Numbered from the stretch's first letter, positions 14,046-23,645 are shown. The stretch is 25,465 bases of DNA from Candidatus Aminicenantota bacterium (GCA_029939015.1 JAOZTV010000008.1:1-25465), one strand, 5' to 3'. Made by a program: numbers and translations. Notes: generated from the letters alone by a model not told the origin.

Positions 14046-17000
14046 ATGAAACAAAAAATCTTTTTAATTATGCTTGGGCTGAGCGTTCTGTTCGGTTCAA
14101 TCGATGCACAGATCTCAGCGAAACTAATGAGATATATGGATGTCTCAAAAAATCAGATCTGTTTTGTCTATGCTGGTGATATTTGGGTAATGTCAAAAGA
14201 GGGAGGAACAGCCATTCAGATTACCCATTCCCCGGGAGAAGAATCCTGGCCAAAATTCTCTCCAGATGGAAAATCAATTGCTTTTACTGCCAGTTATCAC
14301 GGCAATCCGGACATCTATACCATGCCAGTCAGTGGAGGAGTACCAGTCAGAATCACCTATCAATCCTTTCCGGACAGAATGGTGGAATGGCATCCCAATG
14401 GTAAAGAAATCCTCTTCGCCTCAACCAGAGAAAATGGCGTAGGAAGACTGAATCAGCTCTATATCGTATCAAAATCCGGAGGGCTTCCTAAAAAACTGAA
14501 AATTCCGTATGGAGAACTTGCAAGTTTTTCACCGGATGGGAGCAAACTGGCCTATATTACTAAAATCACTGAAAACTATCCCTTTAAGAGATATAGAGGT
14601 GGTCTGACATCTGACATTATCCTCTTTGATCGTAAAAAAATCACTACAAAAAGACTGACCAAAAGCCATGCTATTGATGGAAAGCCTGCATGGCATGGAA
14701 AATACATCTATTTCTTATCAGATAAGGCCAAAAACATGCGACTCAATATATGGCGCTATGATACTGAAAAAAACAAACGGGAACAAATCACGAATTTCAA
14801 TGATTTTGATATCTCCTATCTCAGTGCCGGACCAGACGATCTTGTGTTCGAACTTGGGGGGAAACTCTATCTACTCAATCCGGACAATTTGAAACACCGG
14901 AAGATTGATGTAAAAATCATCAGCGATCTGTCAGTAGAGATGTCAAGACGGGTATCAGTTGGACGTCAGATACGAAATATGACCCTTTCTCCAGACGGGA
15001 AGAGGGTTGTTTTTGAAGCCAGAGGAGACTTATTCAATCTTCCGGTAAAAGAAGGATATACTATCAATATGACCCGATTAAGCGGTGCCTTTGACCGTGA
15101 ACCTGCTTGGTCACCGGATGGCAAATATATAGCCTATTGGAGTGACAAATCTGGAGAATATCAGATTTACCTGAAGAATACAGGTAATAAAAAGAAAACA
15201 AAGCAATTGACAAACAGGAAGATAGGTTATGGATACAAATTATACTGGTCACCGGATAGTCAGAAAATTGCATTTATTGATGAAAAAAATGATGTCAGTA
15301 TTATTAATATAAAGACGAAAAAAACTATCATAGCTGGCAATACACAGTGGAACACAGGTCACGGTGGAAGAAGCCGATACCCGATATCCTGGTCGTCGGA
15401 TTCAAAGTGGATCAGCTTTACAGAAGGTCTGAATAATGGAAATAATGCCATATACCTGTATCATCTGGCTTCAGCTAAAAAACATCAGGTTACAAGTGGT
15501 TTTTATGACGATTCAAATCCTGTATTCAGTGAAGACGGACAGTATCTATTCTTTACAACCGTTCGAACCTTCAATGTTGCTTATTCTGATATGGGTGACG
15601 GCACTTGGATCTATCCAAATGCCACCCGTATTGCTGCAATCGGACTGACAAACAAGGCTAAATATTTGCTCCATGCCAGAAATGACGCATATCAGGCAAA
15701 GAAATTGCCACCAAAGAAGGATAAATCCAAAAAAGAATCTAAGGATAAAAAAAAACCAGCTGATAAGGACATTAAAATTGATTTGAATGACATGGAATCC
15801 AGACTGGTTATACTTCCACCCAAGGCAGGTAATATTGGACAATTGATTTCTATAAAAGGAAAATTACTTTTCCTGAGGGCATCAAATACCGGATCTGCAA
15901 AACGGTTCAGATCACTTGCCTATTATGACTTGAAAAAACGGAAGGAACAAGAGGTTATTGGCAATATTAATGCTGTTGCTGTCAGTACTAACGGCAAACA
16001 TATTCTTGTCGGCAGCAAAGGTCGTTACGGTATGATTAAAGCAGCACCAAAACAGAGAATTACTAAAGGAATCCCGACTAAAGATATGGTCATGAATCTG
16101 ATCCCAAGAGCTGAATGGACACAGATTTTCAATGATACCTGGCGACGTTACCGAGATTTTTTCTATGATCCCAATATGCAGGGAGTCGATTGGAAACTGA
16201 TGAAAAAACGCTATGGATCACTGCTGAAGGATGTCCGAACAAGATGGGATCTTTCAAATATCTGCAGTAATATGCTTGCAGAACTGAGCGCAGGACATAC
16301 ATATGTTAGAGGTGGCGATGTCCAGAGAGCTCCATCTGTAGGTACTGGATTTCTGGGTATCAACTGGGAGAAGAAAAACAATCTTTATAATATTGCAAAA
16401 ATTATCCATCCTGCTATATGGGATACTGAAGTCAGATCCCCTTTTGACCGTTCGGGAGTTGATGTTGGAGAGGGTGATACTATCCACTCAATCAATGGCA
16501 TCAAGCTGAACTCATATATGGACCCGTATGCTGCGTTTGAAGGATTTTCGGGAAAAACCGTTACACTTCAGATCAGTAAAACTGGCAAAATTGAAGAGAG
16601 TAAAGAATATATTATCAAATGTCTGACTATCAGAGAAGAAAACAGATTGAGGAAACTGGCCTGGATAGAAAAAAACCGTCTGCTGGTTGATAAACTATCC
16701 GGTGGGAAACTGGGCTATATTTATATGTCCAATACTGCTAACCGTGGTCAATTAGAGCTAGTAAAGATGTATTATGGACAGCTACAAAAGAAAGGATACA
16801 TCCTGGATGAGCGGTTTAATGGCGGTGGACAGTTAGCAGATAGATTTTTAGAGTTATTGCAGAGACCAGTGGTTTATAATCTACACTGGAGACATGGTAA
16901 GGATCATAATCACCCTATTAAAGCAAATAAAGGGCCTGTAGGAATGCTAATCAATGGTTGGGCAGGATCAGGTGGAGATGGACTGCCATGGGCATTTCAG

Positions 17001-17330
17001 GAGTTAAAGGCAGGACCGATTGTTGGAGAAAGAACCCTTGGCATTCTTGTTGGACCTGCTACAGGTCATAGATTAATCGATGGTGGTGGTATTACTGTGC
17101 CAGGAGCAAGATTATATGATAATGATGGTCACTGGTTCTGGGAAGGCGAAGGAGTAAAACCTGATTTTGAAGTATGGGACGATCCTAATATGCTGATGAA
17201 AAACCGTGATCCTCAGATGGAAAAGGTTGTTGTCGAAGTAATGAAACTATTAAAAAAGAATCCACCAACAAGAACAGCAGCACCAGCCCTTGAAGACAGG
17301 ACTGCTAAAGGACTAAGATCTAAAAAATAG
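14046..17330 (+). CDS. Secreted tricorn-like protease (beta-propeller plus S41 peptidase)
   Basis: A 1094-residue exported peptidase. A signal peptide (KIFLIMLGLSVLFGSIDAQ) precedes TolB/WD40-like propeller blades with repeated SPDGK motifs (FSPDGKSIAFTA, LSPDGKRVVFEA, WSPDGKYIAYWS) up to about residue 530. A lysine-rich linker (about 553-578) and further blades lead into the C-terminal tricorn core. That core has His751 in SAGHTYVRGG, a PDZ-like domain (about 770-860), the catalytic Ser975 in NGWAGSGGDGLPW and Glu1033/Glu1035 in FWEGEGVKPD. These match the His, Ser and Glu of tricorn-type S41 peptidases, which degrade oligopeptides. AAAGGAG lies 6 nt before the ATG. Codon use is noticeably richer in G and C than in adjacent genes, suggesting acquisition or a different expression history. 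Confidence 0.94.
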   Translation: MKQKIFLIMLGLSVLFGSIDAQISAKLMRYMDVSKNQICFVYAGDIWVMSKEGGTAIQITHSPGEESWPKFSPDGKSIAFTASYHGNPDIYTMPVSGGVPVRITYQSFPDRMVEWHPNGKEILFASTRENGVGRLNQLYIVSKSGGLPKKLKIPYGELASFSPDGSKLAYITKITENYPFKRYRGGLTSDIILFDRKKITTKRLTKSHAIDGKPAWHGKYIYFLSDKAKNMRLNIWRYDTEKNKREQITNFNDFDISYLSAGPDDLVFELGGKLYLLNPDNLKHRKIDVKIISDLSVEMSRRVSVGRQIRNMTLSPDGKRVVFEARGDLFNLPVKEGYTINMTRLSGAFDREPAWSPDGKYIAYWSDKSGEYQIYLKNTGNKKKTKQLTNRKIGYGYKLYWSPDSQKIAFIDEKNDVSIINIKTKKTIIAGNTQWNTGHGGRSRYPISWSSDSKWISFTEGLNNGNNAIYLYHLASAKKHQVTSGFYDDSNPVFSEDGQYLFFTTVRTFNVAYSDMGDGTWIYPNATRIAAIGLTNKAKYLLHARNDAYQAKKLPPKKDKSKKESKDKKKPADKDIKIDLNDMESRLVILPPKAGNIGQLISIKGKLLFLRASNTGSAKRFRSLAYYDLKKRKEQEVIGNINAVAVSTNGKHILVGSKGRYGMIKAAPKQRITKGIPTKDMVMNLIPRAEWTQIFNDTWRRYRDFFYDPNMQGVDWKLMKKRYGSLLKDVRTRWDLSNICSNMLAELSAGHTYVRGGDVQRAPSVGTGFLGINWEKKNNLYNIAKIIHPAIWDTEVRSPFDRSGVDVGEGDTIHSINGIKLNSYMDPYAAFEGFSGKTVTLQISKTGKIEESKEYIIKCLTIREENRLRKLAWIEKNRLLVDKLSGGKLGYIYMSNTANRGQLELVKMYYGQLQKKGYILDERFNGGGQLADRFLELLQRPVVYNLHWRHGKDHNHPIKANKGPVGMLINGWAGSGGDGLPWAFQELKAGPIVGERTLGILVGPATGHRLIDGGGITVPGARLYDNDGHWFWEGEGVKPDFEVWDDPNMLMKNRDPQMEKVVVEVMKLLKKNPPTRTAAPALEDRTAKGLRSKK

Positions 17331-17340
17331 ATTTAAATAC

Positions 17341-17364
17341 ACGGAGGGGGATTTCTCCCTCCGT
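17341..17364 (+). terminator. Hairpin terminator after the tricorn-like gene
   Basis: ACGGAGGG (17341-17348) pairs with CCCTCCGT (17357-17364) over an 8-nt loop, 11 nt past the stop codon. The trailing AATTTA is only a weak U tract, so termination efficiency is uncertain. Confidence 0.65.
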
Positions 17365-17370
17365 AATTTA

Positions 17371-17439
17371 CCAGTACCTCTGGGCATAAGTTAGTACCCA
17401 CTCTGGAAGTGGGTACGGACTTACGCCCAGCAGTACTAG
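17371..17439. repeat. Long imperfect hairpin (REP-like) between protease and secA
   Basis: Arms 17371-17402 and 17408-17439 (32 nt each) are complementary at 26 positions, with a 5-nt loop CTGGA. The inner AGTACCCACT/AGTGGGTAC is perfect. It is much more GC-rich than the flanks. It could be a REP or MITE element or a second terminator, and it lies too far upstream of secA to be part of the leader. Confidence 0.65.
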
Positions 17440-17472
17440 AACAACGGTATTAAATCACAAAAACATTGTTTT

Positions 17473-17501
17473 TTGTTGCATTAGGCTAACTATGTTATAA
17501 T
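17473..17501 (+). promoter_or_regulatory. secA promoter
   Basis: TTGTTG (17473-17478), a 17-bp spacer and TATAAT (17496-17501) with an upstream TG. The expected start of transcription (about 17507-17509) falls 2-4 nt before the ATG, so the mRNA would be essentially leaderless. Confidence 0.65.
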
Positions 17502-17510
17502 AAATGTCTT

Positions 17511-20093
17511 ATGATAAAATACATTACGAATAAAATATTTGGAACGCGAAATGAGAGAGAGTTAAAAAAATTATCTCCAATGATAGATGCTATAAATAGC
17601 CTTGAAGATGAGATTAAAGCTCTAAGTGATGAAGAATTAAAAAACCAAACACAGGTCTTTAAAGAACAGTTAAAAAACGGTAAAACTGAGGACGATATTT
17701 TGCCGCGTGCCTTTGCTGTTGTTAGAGAGGCTTCTGTTAGAACTCTGAAGATGCGTCACTTTGATGTTCAGTTACTTGGTGGAATTATACTTCATCAGGG
17801 AAGGATTTCTGAGATGAAAACTGGTGAGGGTAAAACTCTTGTTTCAACTCTTGCTGGTTATCTTAATGCCCTGTCTGGAAAGGGTGTTCATATTGTTACA
17901 GTTAATGACTATCTGGCAACAAGAGACTCTGAATGGATGGGACAGATTTATCGTTTTCTTGGTTTGACAGTTGGTGTTATATTCAGCAATATGGATGAAG
18001 AGGATAGAAGAGACGCCTATCATAGCGATATAACCTATGGTACAAATAATGAATTTGGTTTTGATTATCTTAGAGATAATATGAAATACGATGTTGACGA
18101 ACTTGTTCAACGAGATTATCACTATGCCATTGTTGATGAGGTTGACTCAATTTTAATTGATGAAGCGCGAACCCCTCTTATTATTTCAGGTCCAACTGAA
18201 GAATCAACTTCGTTTTATTATACTGTGAATGATTTTATTAAAAGAATAAAGGGTGATCAGAAAGCCTATGAGAAAGATGAAAAATCAAAAACTGTTGTTT
18301 TAACTGAGCATGGTATAACTGAAGCAGAAAAGTTCTTTAAAATTGAAAATCTCTATGACCTGAGAAATATGGATACTCTTCATCAGGTAAATCAATCTTT
18401 AAAGGCTCATTTTCTTTTTGACAGGGATAAGGATTATCTTGTAAAAGACAATCAGGTTATGATTGTTGATGAGTTTACAGGTAGAATGATGGATGGAAGA
18501 AGATATTCAGACGGTTTGCATCAGGCTCTTGAGGCTAAAGAAAATGTTAAAATTGAACAGGAATATCAGACTCTTGCCCAGGTTACATTTCAGAATTATT
18601 TTAGAATGTATAAAAAATTGAGTGGAATGACTGGTACTGCAATTACTGAGGCAATTGAATTTTCTTCAATTTATAATTTAGATGTTGCTGAAATTCCTAC
18701 AAATAAGCCATTAATTAGAAAAGAATTCCCTGATGTTATCTATGGGAGTACCGCTGAAAAATGGGATGCAGTTGTAGAAGGGATAAGAGAATTATCAGAG
18801 CAGGGACAGCCCGTCCTTGTTGGAACTATTTCTATTGAAAATTCAGAATTATTAAGTCGCAGATTGATAAAAGAAAGAATAAAACATGAAGTATTAAATG
18901 CTAAATATCACGAAATGGAAGCTGAAATTGTAGCTCAGGCTGGAAGACTTGGCGCAATTACTATTGCAACCAATATGGCTGGTAGGGGTACTGATATAAT
19001 TCTTGGTGGTAATCCTGATTTTATGATCGTTAACGAATTAAAGAGAAGAGGTTATACAAAAGAAAATGCCCCTGAGGATATCATTAATACTGTTGACATT
19101 GAAATAAGAAAACAACAGATAGAGGATCAAAAAAAAATATTAGGACTTGGTGGTTTACATATTCTTGGAACAGAAAGACATGAAGCAAGACGAATTGATA
19201 ACCAGTTAAGAGGTAGAGCAGGAAGACAGGGCGACCCGGGTTCATCGCGTTTTTATATCTCTCTGGAAGATGATCTTATGAAGATACTCGGTTCAGACAA
19301 GATTAAAGGAATGCTTGTTGGTGCCGGTATGACTGACGGTGTTCCAATTGAGAACAGATTTGTCTCTAAGGCTATTGAAAACGCACAAAAACAGATTGAG
19401 GGACAGAATTTCTCAATAAGAAAACATCTTTTAGAATATGATGATGTTATGAATAAACAGAGACAGGTTATCTATACTATTAGAAAGGATGTGCTTAAGG
19501 GTAAAGACCTTAAAGGGCAGGTCAAAAATTTATCTGCTGAGATATTTGATCATTATTTTAATTCTTATATAGTTGAAGATAAAGAGGTAGAAGAATGGGA
19601 CTTCAATTCGTTTGAGAAAGAAGTTCAGGTTCAATTTGGACTTGATCTTTTAAGAGGACTTGGGGAAAGTTACAGGAAAACTCCTTATGAAGAACTAAAG
19701 TCACGTACAAGAAACTATATACTTGATTTTTATGAAGAAAAAGAGAAGGCTCTTGGTAGCGAATATATGAGAAGAATGGAAAGATATATTATGCTCGAAA
19801 AAACTGACTCTCAATGGAAGGATCATCTTAAAAACATTGATCACCTTAAAGAAGGAATAGGTCTGAGAGGATATGCTCAAAAAGATCCATTAATAGAATA
19901 TAAAAAAGAAAGTTTTTTCCTTTTTGAAGAATTGCAAAATAATATTGAGGAAGAAATTGTTAAATTGATGTATCATTTTATGCCAGTTGAAGAGGATGTT
20001 TTTGAAGACCTTAAGAAAAAAAGAAAAACTAAACTTTCAAAGCCAAGTTCCAAATTACCAGGAAAAAGAAGAAAAAAAAAGAAGAAAAAGTAA
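17511..20093 (+). CDS. secA: Preprotein translocase ATPase SecA
   Basis: The 860-residue motor that drives unfolded preproteins through SecYEG. The N-terminus (ITNKIFGTRNERELKKL) fixes the start. Walker A is GEGKT at 105-109 in MKTGEGKTL and Walker B is DEVD at 209-212. The preprotein cross-linking domain, the second nucleotide-binding fold (TNMAGRGTDIILGGNP, GTERHEARRIDNQLRGRAGR) and the helical scaffold with the WKDHL segment are all present. The C-terminal tail ends in a run of basic residues (KRRKKKKKK) and lacks the CxCx8CH zinc-binding SecB site. No ribosome site precedes the ATG, and the -10 element ends 9 nt upstream, suggesting a leaderless message. guaB follows after 14 nt, so the two are likely co-transcribed. 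Confidence 0.97.
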   Translation: MIKYITNKIFGTRNERELKKLSPMIDAINSLEDEIKALSDEELKNQTQVFKEQLKNGKTEDDILPRAFAVVREASVRTLKMRHFDVQLLGGIILHQGRISEMKTGEGKTLVSTLAGYLNALSGKGVHIVTVNDYLATRDSEWMGQIYRFLGLTVGVIFSNMDEEDRRDAYHSDITYGTNNEFGFDYLRDNMKYDVDELVQRDYHYAIVDEVDSILIDEARTPLIISGPTEESTSFYYTVNDFIKRIKGDQKAYEKDEKSKTVVLTEHGITEAEKFFKIENLYDLRNMDTLHQVNQSLKAHFLFDRDKDYLVKDNQVMIVDEFTGRMMDGRRYSDGLHQALEAKENVKIEQEYQTLAQVTFQNYFRMYKKLSGMTGTAITEAIEFSSIYNLDVAEIPTNKPLIRKEFPDVIYGSTAEKWDAVVEGIRELSEQGQPVLVGTISIENSELLSRRLIKERIKHEVLNAKYHEMEAEIVAQAGRLGAITIATNMAGRGTDIILGGNPDFMIVNELKRRGYTKENAPEDIINTVDIEIRKQQIEDQKKILGLGGLHILGTERHEARRIDNQLRGRAGRQGDPGSSRFYISLEDDLMKILGSDKIKGMLVGAGMTDGVPIENRFVSKAIENAQKQIEGQNFSIRKHLLEYDDVMNKQRQVIYTIRKDVLKGKDLKGQVKNLSAEIFDHYFNSYIVEDKEVEEWDFNSFEKEVQVQFGLDLLRGLGESYRKTPYEELKSRTRNYILDFYEEKEKALGSEYMRRMERYIMLEKTDSQWKDHLKNIDHLKEGIGLRGYAQKDPLIEYKKESFFLFEELQNNIEEEIVKLMYHFMPVEEDVFEDLKKKRKTKLSKPSSKLPGKRRKKKKKK

Positions 20094-20107
20094 AATATGG
20101 GGGTATA

Positions 20108-21571
20108 ATGAATAAATTTACAGAGCATAAGGGTTTAACCTTTGATGATGTATTATTGGTCCCAGATTATTCAGAAGTAATTCCTGGAGCTGTTGATACA
20201 ACGGCAAAACTAACAAATAATATCACCTTAAATATTCCTGTAATTTCAGCTGCAATGGATACTGTTTCTGAATCCAAAATGGCAATTGCTCTTGCACAAT
20301 TAGGTGGAATTGCAATAATACACAAAAACATGAGTATTGAAGAACAGGCAAATGAGGTAAGAATTGTTAAAAGATCTGAATCTGGAATGATAGTTAATCC
20401 AATTACCCTAACCCCTGATAATAGAATTAGTGAAGCCTTGCAATTAGTTAAGGAAAAGGGCATTTCCGGTTTACCAATAGTTGATGATAAAGGTAAACTC
20501 GTTGGTCTTCTAACCAATAGGGATATCAGATTCTCAATTAATTCAAATACAAAAATCAAAGAGTTAATGACAACAGAGGGCTTGATAACAGTTAACGAAG
20601 ACATAAAAATGGATGAGGCAAAAAAATTACTCCATTTAAATAAAATAGAAAAATTACCAGTTATTGATAAAGACAATTATCTTCTTGGCTTAATTACCCT
20701 AAAAGATATACTAAAATCTGAAAAATTTCCTAATGCATCAAAGGATAAGTTTGGAAGACTTCGTGTTGGTGCTGCTGTAGGCACATCTTCTGATACATTG
20801 GACAGGGTTAAGGCTCTCGTTGATAAAAAGGTTGATGTTATTTCAATAGATACATCACATGGACATTCAAGAAAGGTTTTAGATACAGTAAAAATGATTA
20901 GAACAAATTTTCCTGATATTGAATTAATTGCAGGAAATATTGCAACGGCAAATGCTGCAAGAGCTTTACTTGATCTTGGTGTAAATGCTGTTAAGGTTGG
21001 AATTGGTCCGGGTTCAATATGTACCACAAGAGTAGTTACTGGAGCAGGAATGCCTCAAATCTCTGCAATTATGGAAGTTGTAAAAGAAATTAATGGGGAT
21101 ATCCCGGTTATTGCAGATGGTGGAATTAAGTTTTCCGGAGATATTACAAAGGCACTTGCAGCAGGGGCAAATTCAGTTATGATAGGTTCACTTCTTGCAG
21201 GTACCGATGAGAGCCCCGGAGAATTAATCATATATCAGGGAAGATCATATAAAAAATATAGAGGAATGGGTTCAATAGGTGCAATGAAAGCCGGCAGTAA
21301 GGACAGATATTTTCAGGAAGATGAATATTCTGAATCAAAATTAGTTCCGGAGGGAATTGAGGGAAGAGTCCCATATAGAGGTAGTATTATGAATATGGTT
21401 CCATTGATGATAGGTGGCGTAAGAGCCGGAATGGGACTAACAGGTTGTAAAAACATAGATGAACTTAAAGATAAAGCTAAATTTGTTCAAATAACAAATG
21501 CATCATTAAAAGAAAGCCATGCACATGATGTAATAATTACAGAAGAATCACCAAATTACCAGATGGTATGA
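20108..21571 (+). CDS. guaB: Inosine-5'-monophosphate dehydrogenase
   Basis: A 487-residue enzyme that oxidises IMP to XMP with NAD+, the first committed step to GMP. The barrel opens GLTFDDVLLVPDYSEV. A pair of CBS domains (about residues 95-205, for example GISGLPIVDDKGKLVGL) interrupts the barrel and normally binds adenine or guanine nucleotides. The catalytic loop is GPGSICTTR with Cys305, and the mobile flap contains YFQEDEYSESKLVPEGIEGR. Length and motifs are those of an ordinary bacterial enzyme. A GGGGG-containing ribosome site lies just before the ATG. It follows secA by 14 nt and precedes a protease gene by 16 nt, so the three probably form one operon, an unusual mixture without an evident functional link. 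Confidence 0.97.
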   Translation: MNKFTEHKGLTFDDVLLVPDYSEVIPGAVDTTAKLTNNITLNIPVISAAMDTVSESKMAIALAQLGGIAIIHKNMSIEEQANEVRIVKRSESGMIVNPITLTPDNRISEALQLVKEKGISGLPIVDDKGKLVGLLTNRDIRFSINSNTKIKELMTTEGLITVNEDIKMDEAKKLLHLNKIEKLPVIDKDNYLLGLITLKDILKSEKFPNASKDKFGRLRVGAAVGTSSDTLDRVKALVDKKVDVISIDTSHGHSRKVLDTVKMIRTNFPDIELIAGNIATANAARALLDLGVNAVKVGIGPGSICTTRVVTGAGMPQISAIMEVVKEINGDIPVIADGGIKFSGDITKALAAGANSVMIGSLLAGTDESPGELIIYQGRSYKKYRGMGSIGAMKAGSKDRYFQEDEYSESKLVPEGIEGRVPYRGSIMNMVPLMIGGVRAGMGLTGCKNIDELKDKAKFVQITNASLKESHAHDVIITEESPNYQMV

Positions 21572-21587
21572 TCCAAAGGAGAAAGAT

Positions 21588-23645
21588 ATGCGAAAAACAT
21601 TTAATTTAATTTCAATATTTCTAATAGTACTTACAGTTTCAATTCCTCTCAATTCAGTTGTTGGAAAAAAACTTAATTCTGAAAAGATCTTATTCAAACC
21701 CGGCGAACTATTAATAAAACTTAATAAAGGTATATTAATAAATAGTATTAAGGGTGAATTAAATAATAAAAATTTTAAAGTAAAAAAACATTTTTCACAT
21801 ATTTCAAAACTTCAAGACCAGAATATCTACTTAATAAAAACTGATTCTGATAAACTTACTATCTCAGATACATCTATTACAGCTCAAATACTTAATATTC
21901 AAGGGATTGAATCAATTTCCTTAAATTATGCAAAGACTGCAACATCAATTCCAAACGACCCTCTCTTTTATCAACAATGGGGATTGAATAATACAGGTCA
22001 GAATTTTTATGGTTATGGAAATACAAATGGTACAGACGGTGTTGATATTAATGCACCTGAAATATGGAATATCTCAAAGGGTAATGCAGACGTTGTAGTT
22101 GCTGTTTTGGACAGTGGTGTTGATTATAACCACGAAGACCTTAAAGGATCAATGTGGAAAAACACTGGAGAAACTCCAAATAATGGGATTGATGATGATG
22201 GAAATGGGTATAAGGACGATTATTATGGATATGATTTTGGTTCAGACGATTCAGACCCTATGGATTTGGATTCAATTAATCACGGTACACATGTTGCAGG
22301 TATAATTGCTGCTTCACAAGCTAATGGTATAGGGATTTCAGGTGTTGCTCCAAATGTTAAAATTATGGCATTAAAGGGTTTTCGTTCAGATGGATATATT
22401 TATACAAGTGATACCGTTGAAGCTCTAAGCTATCTTATAAAAATGAAATCTCTTGGAGTAAATATTGTTGCCGTAAACTGTAGTTTTGGCGGTACTTCAT
22501 TTAGTGCAATTGAAAAAGATGCTTTTAAATTAGTTGGGGAAGCCGGGGTAATAATTACCTGTGCTGCAGGAAATGGTGATGATGATGGTAATCCTGTCAA
22601 TAATGACAACACTCCTCATTTTCCATCCTCATATGAAGTCCCAAATTTAATTTCTATTGCTGCTACTGATTCAAATGCAATATTAGGCTCTTTCTCAAAT
22701 TTTGGTTCATCGTCTGTTGATATTGGAGCTCCAGGAGTTGCAATTAGATCAACTGTTATGACTGGAACAGGTTTAAATCCCGGAACTGTTAAAGTAAATA
22801 GTTCAACTTATACTGTATTTAAAATGACTTTTGCAAATAGCGCAAGTGGAATGACTGGAGAAATATATAATTGTAATAAGGGGCTGTCTTCTTCAGATTT
22901 TCCTGCTACTGTTTCAGGTAATATTGCTCTAATTGAAAGAGGTGATGCTACCTTTGCTGAAAAAGCAGAAAATGCACAGAATGCAGGGGCAATTGGCGTT
23001 ATTATCTATAATAATGAGGCAGGTATATTCTCTGGTACTCTTGGAGAAGAAGGTGATTGGCCGGTTGTTGTTTCAATTTCAAGAGAAGATGGTCTTAGCT
23101 TATCAAATATTGAAGGGAGTGTGATTTCACTTTCATCGTCAACAGTGTCAAATTATGCCTTTTATAATGGAACATCAATGGCAGCACCTTATGTTGCAGG
23201 TACAGTGGGCTTAATAGCTTCAATATTTCCTAACGAAACAGCAGAAGAAAGATATTTAAGAACAATCTTCTGTGGCAAATTAAACGATGAATTAAAACTA
23301 AAATCAAAAATAGGTAGTATTCTTGATCTTAATTCTCTATTAATTCAACCTGTTTTAGGTCTTAAAGGAGAAAGAATAAAAAATAGATCTCTTTTGCAGA
23401 CAGAATATCTGGATGTAATTTCATGGCAGAAAAACTCACAGAATTTTGATCATAATATCATAAAATATAATGTCTATAAGATAGATGATAACGAGTTGGT
23501 GTCTTTGGGTTCTACTGCTGATGGTGCAACAAGTTTTAATAATGACGATGTTTCAAAAACAGAGAGTTATACTTATATTATTGTTCCTGTAAGTTCGGCA
23601 GGATTACTTGGTAAACCTGCAACTATTTTTGTAAAAATTGACTAA
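21588..23645 (+). CDS. Secreted subtilisin-like serine protease with PA domain
   Basis: A 685-residue S8-family protease. A signal peptide (NLISIFLIVLTVSIPLNSVVG) is followed by a propeptide (about 35-125) typical of secreted subtilases. The catalytic triad is Asp175 in VLDSGVDYNHED, His232 in HGTHVAGI and Ser530 in NGTSMAAPYVAG, with an oxyanion asparagine in AAGNGDDDG. Between His and Ser a protease-associated (PA) domain is inserted (ALIERGDATFAEKAENAQNA, about 440-450 onward), as in large extracellular subtilases. A C-terminal fibronectin-like segment ends the protein. Acidic repeats such as DDDGNGYKDDYYG near the Asp region look like calcium sites. AAAGGAG precedes the ATG. It is exported by the Sec system encoded two genes upstream and, with the tricorn-like enzyme, points to a peptide-degrading life style. 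Confidence 0.94.
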   Translation: MRKTFNLISIFLIVLTVSIPLNSVVGKKLNSEKILFKPGELLIKLNKGILINSIKGELNNKNFKVKKHFSHISKLQDQNIYLIKTDSDKLTISDTSITAQILNIQGIESISLNYAKTATSIPNDPLFYQQWGLNNTGQNFYGYGNTNGTDGVDINAPEIWNISKGNADVVVAVLDSGVDYNHEDLKGSMWKNTGETPNNGIDDDGNGYKDDYYGYDFGSDDSDPMDLDSINHGTHVAGIIAASQANGIGISGVAPNVKIMALKGFRSDGYIYTSDTVEALSYLIKMKSLGVNIVAVNCSFGGTSFSAIEKDAFKLVGEAGVIITCAAGNGDDDGNPVNNDNTPHFPSSYEVPNLISIAATDSNAILGSFSNFGSSSVDIGAPGVAIRSTVMTGTGLNPGTVKVNSSTYTVFKMTFANSASGMTGEIYNCNKGLSSSDFPATVSGNIALIERGDATFAEKAENAQNAGAIGVIIYNNEAGIFSGTLGEEGDWPVVVSISREDGLSLSNIEGSVISLSSSTVSNYAFYNGTSMAAPYVAGTVGLIASIFPNETAEERYLRTIFCGKLNDELKLKSKIGSILDLNSLLIQPVLGLKGERIKNRSLLQTEYLDVISWQKNSQNFDHNIIKYNVYKIDDNELVSLGSTADGATSFNNDDVSKTESYTYIIVPVSSAGLLGKPATIFVKID

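Noticed and set aside
15546..15842. Minus-strand open frame in the tricorn-like gene
   Set aside because: Shadow of the propeller-coding strand, no supporting motif or start signal.
20167..20676. 169-residue minus-strand open frame inside guaB
   Set aside because: Antisense to a highly conserved gene; it lacks a ribosome site and its hydrophobic make-up comes from the complementary codons.
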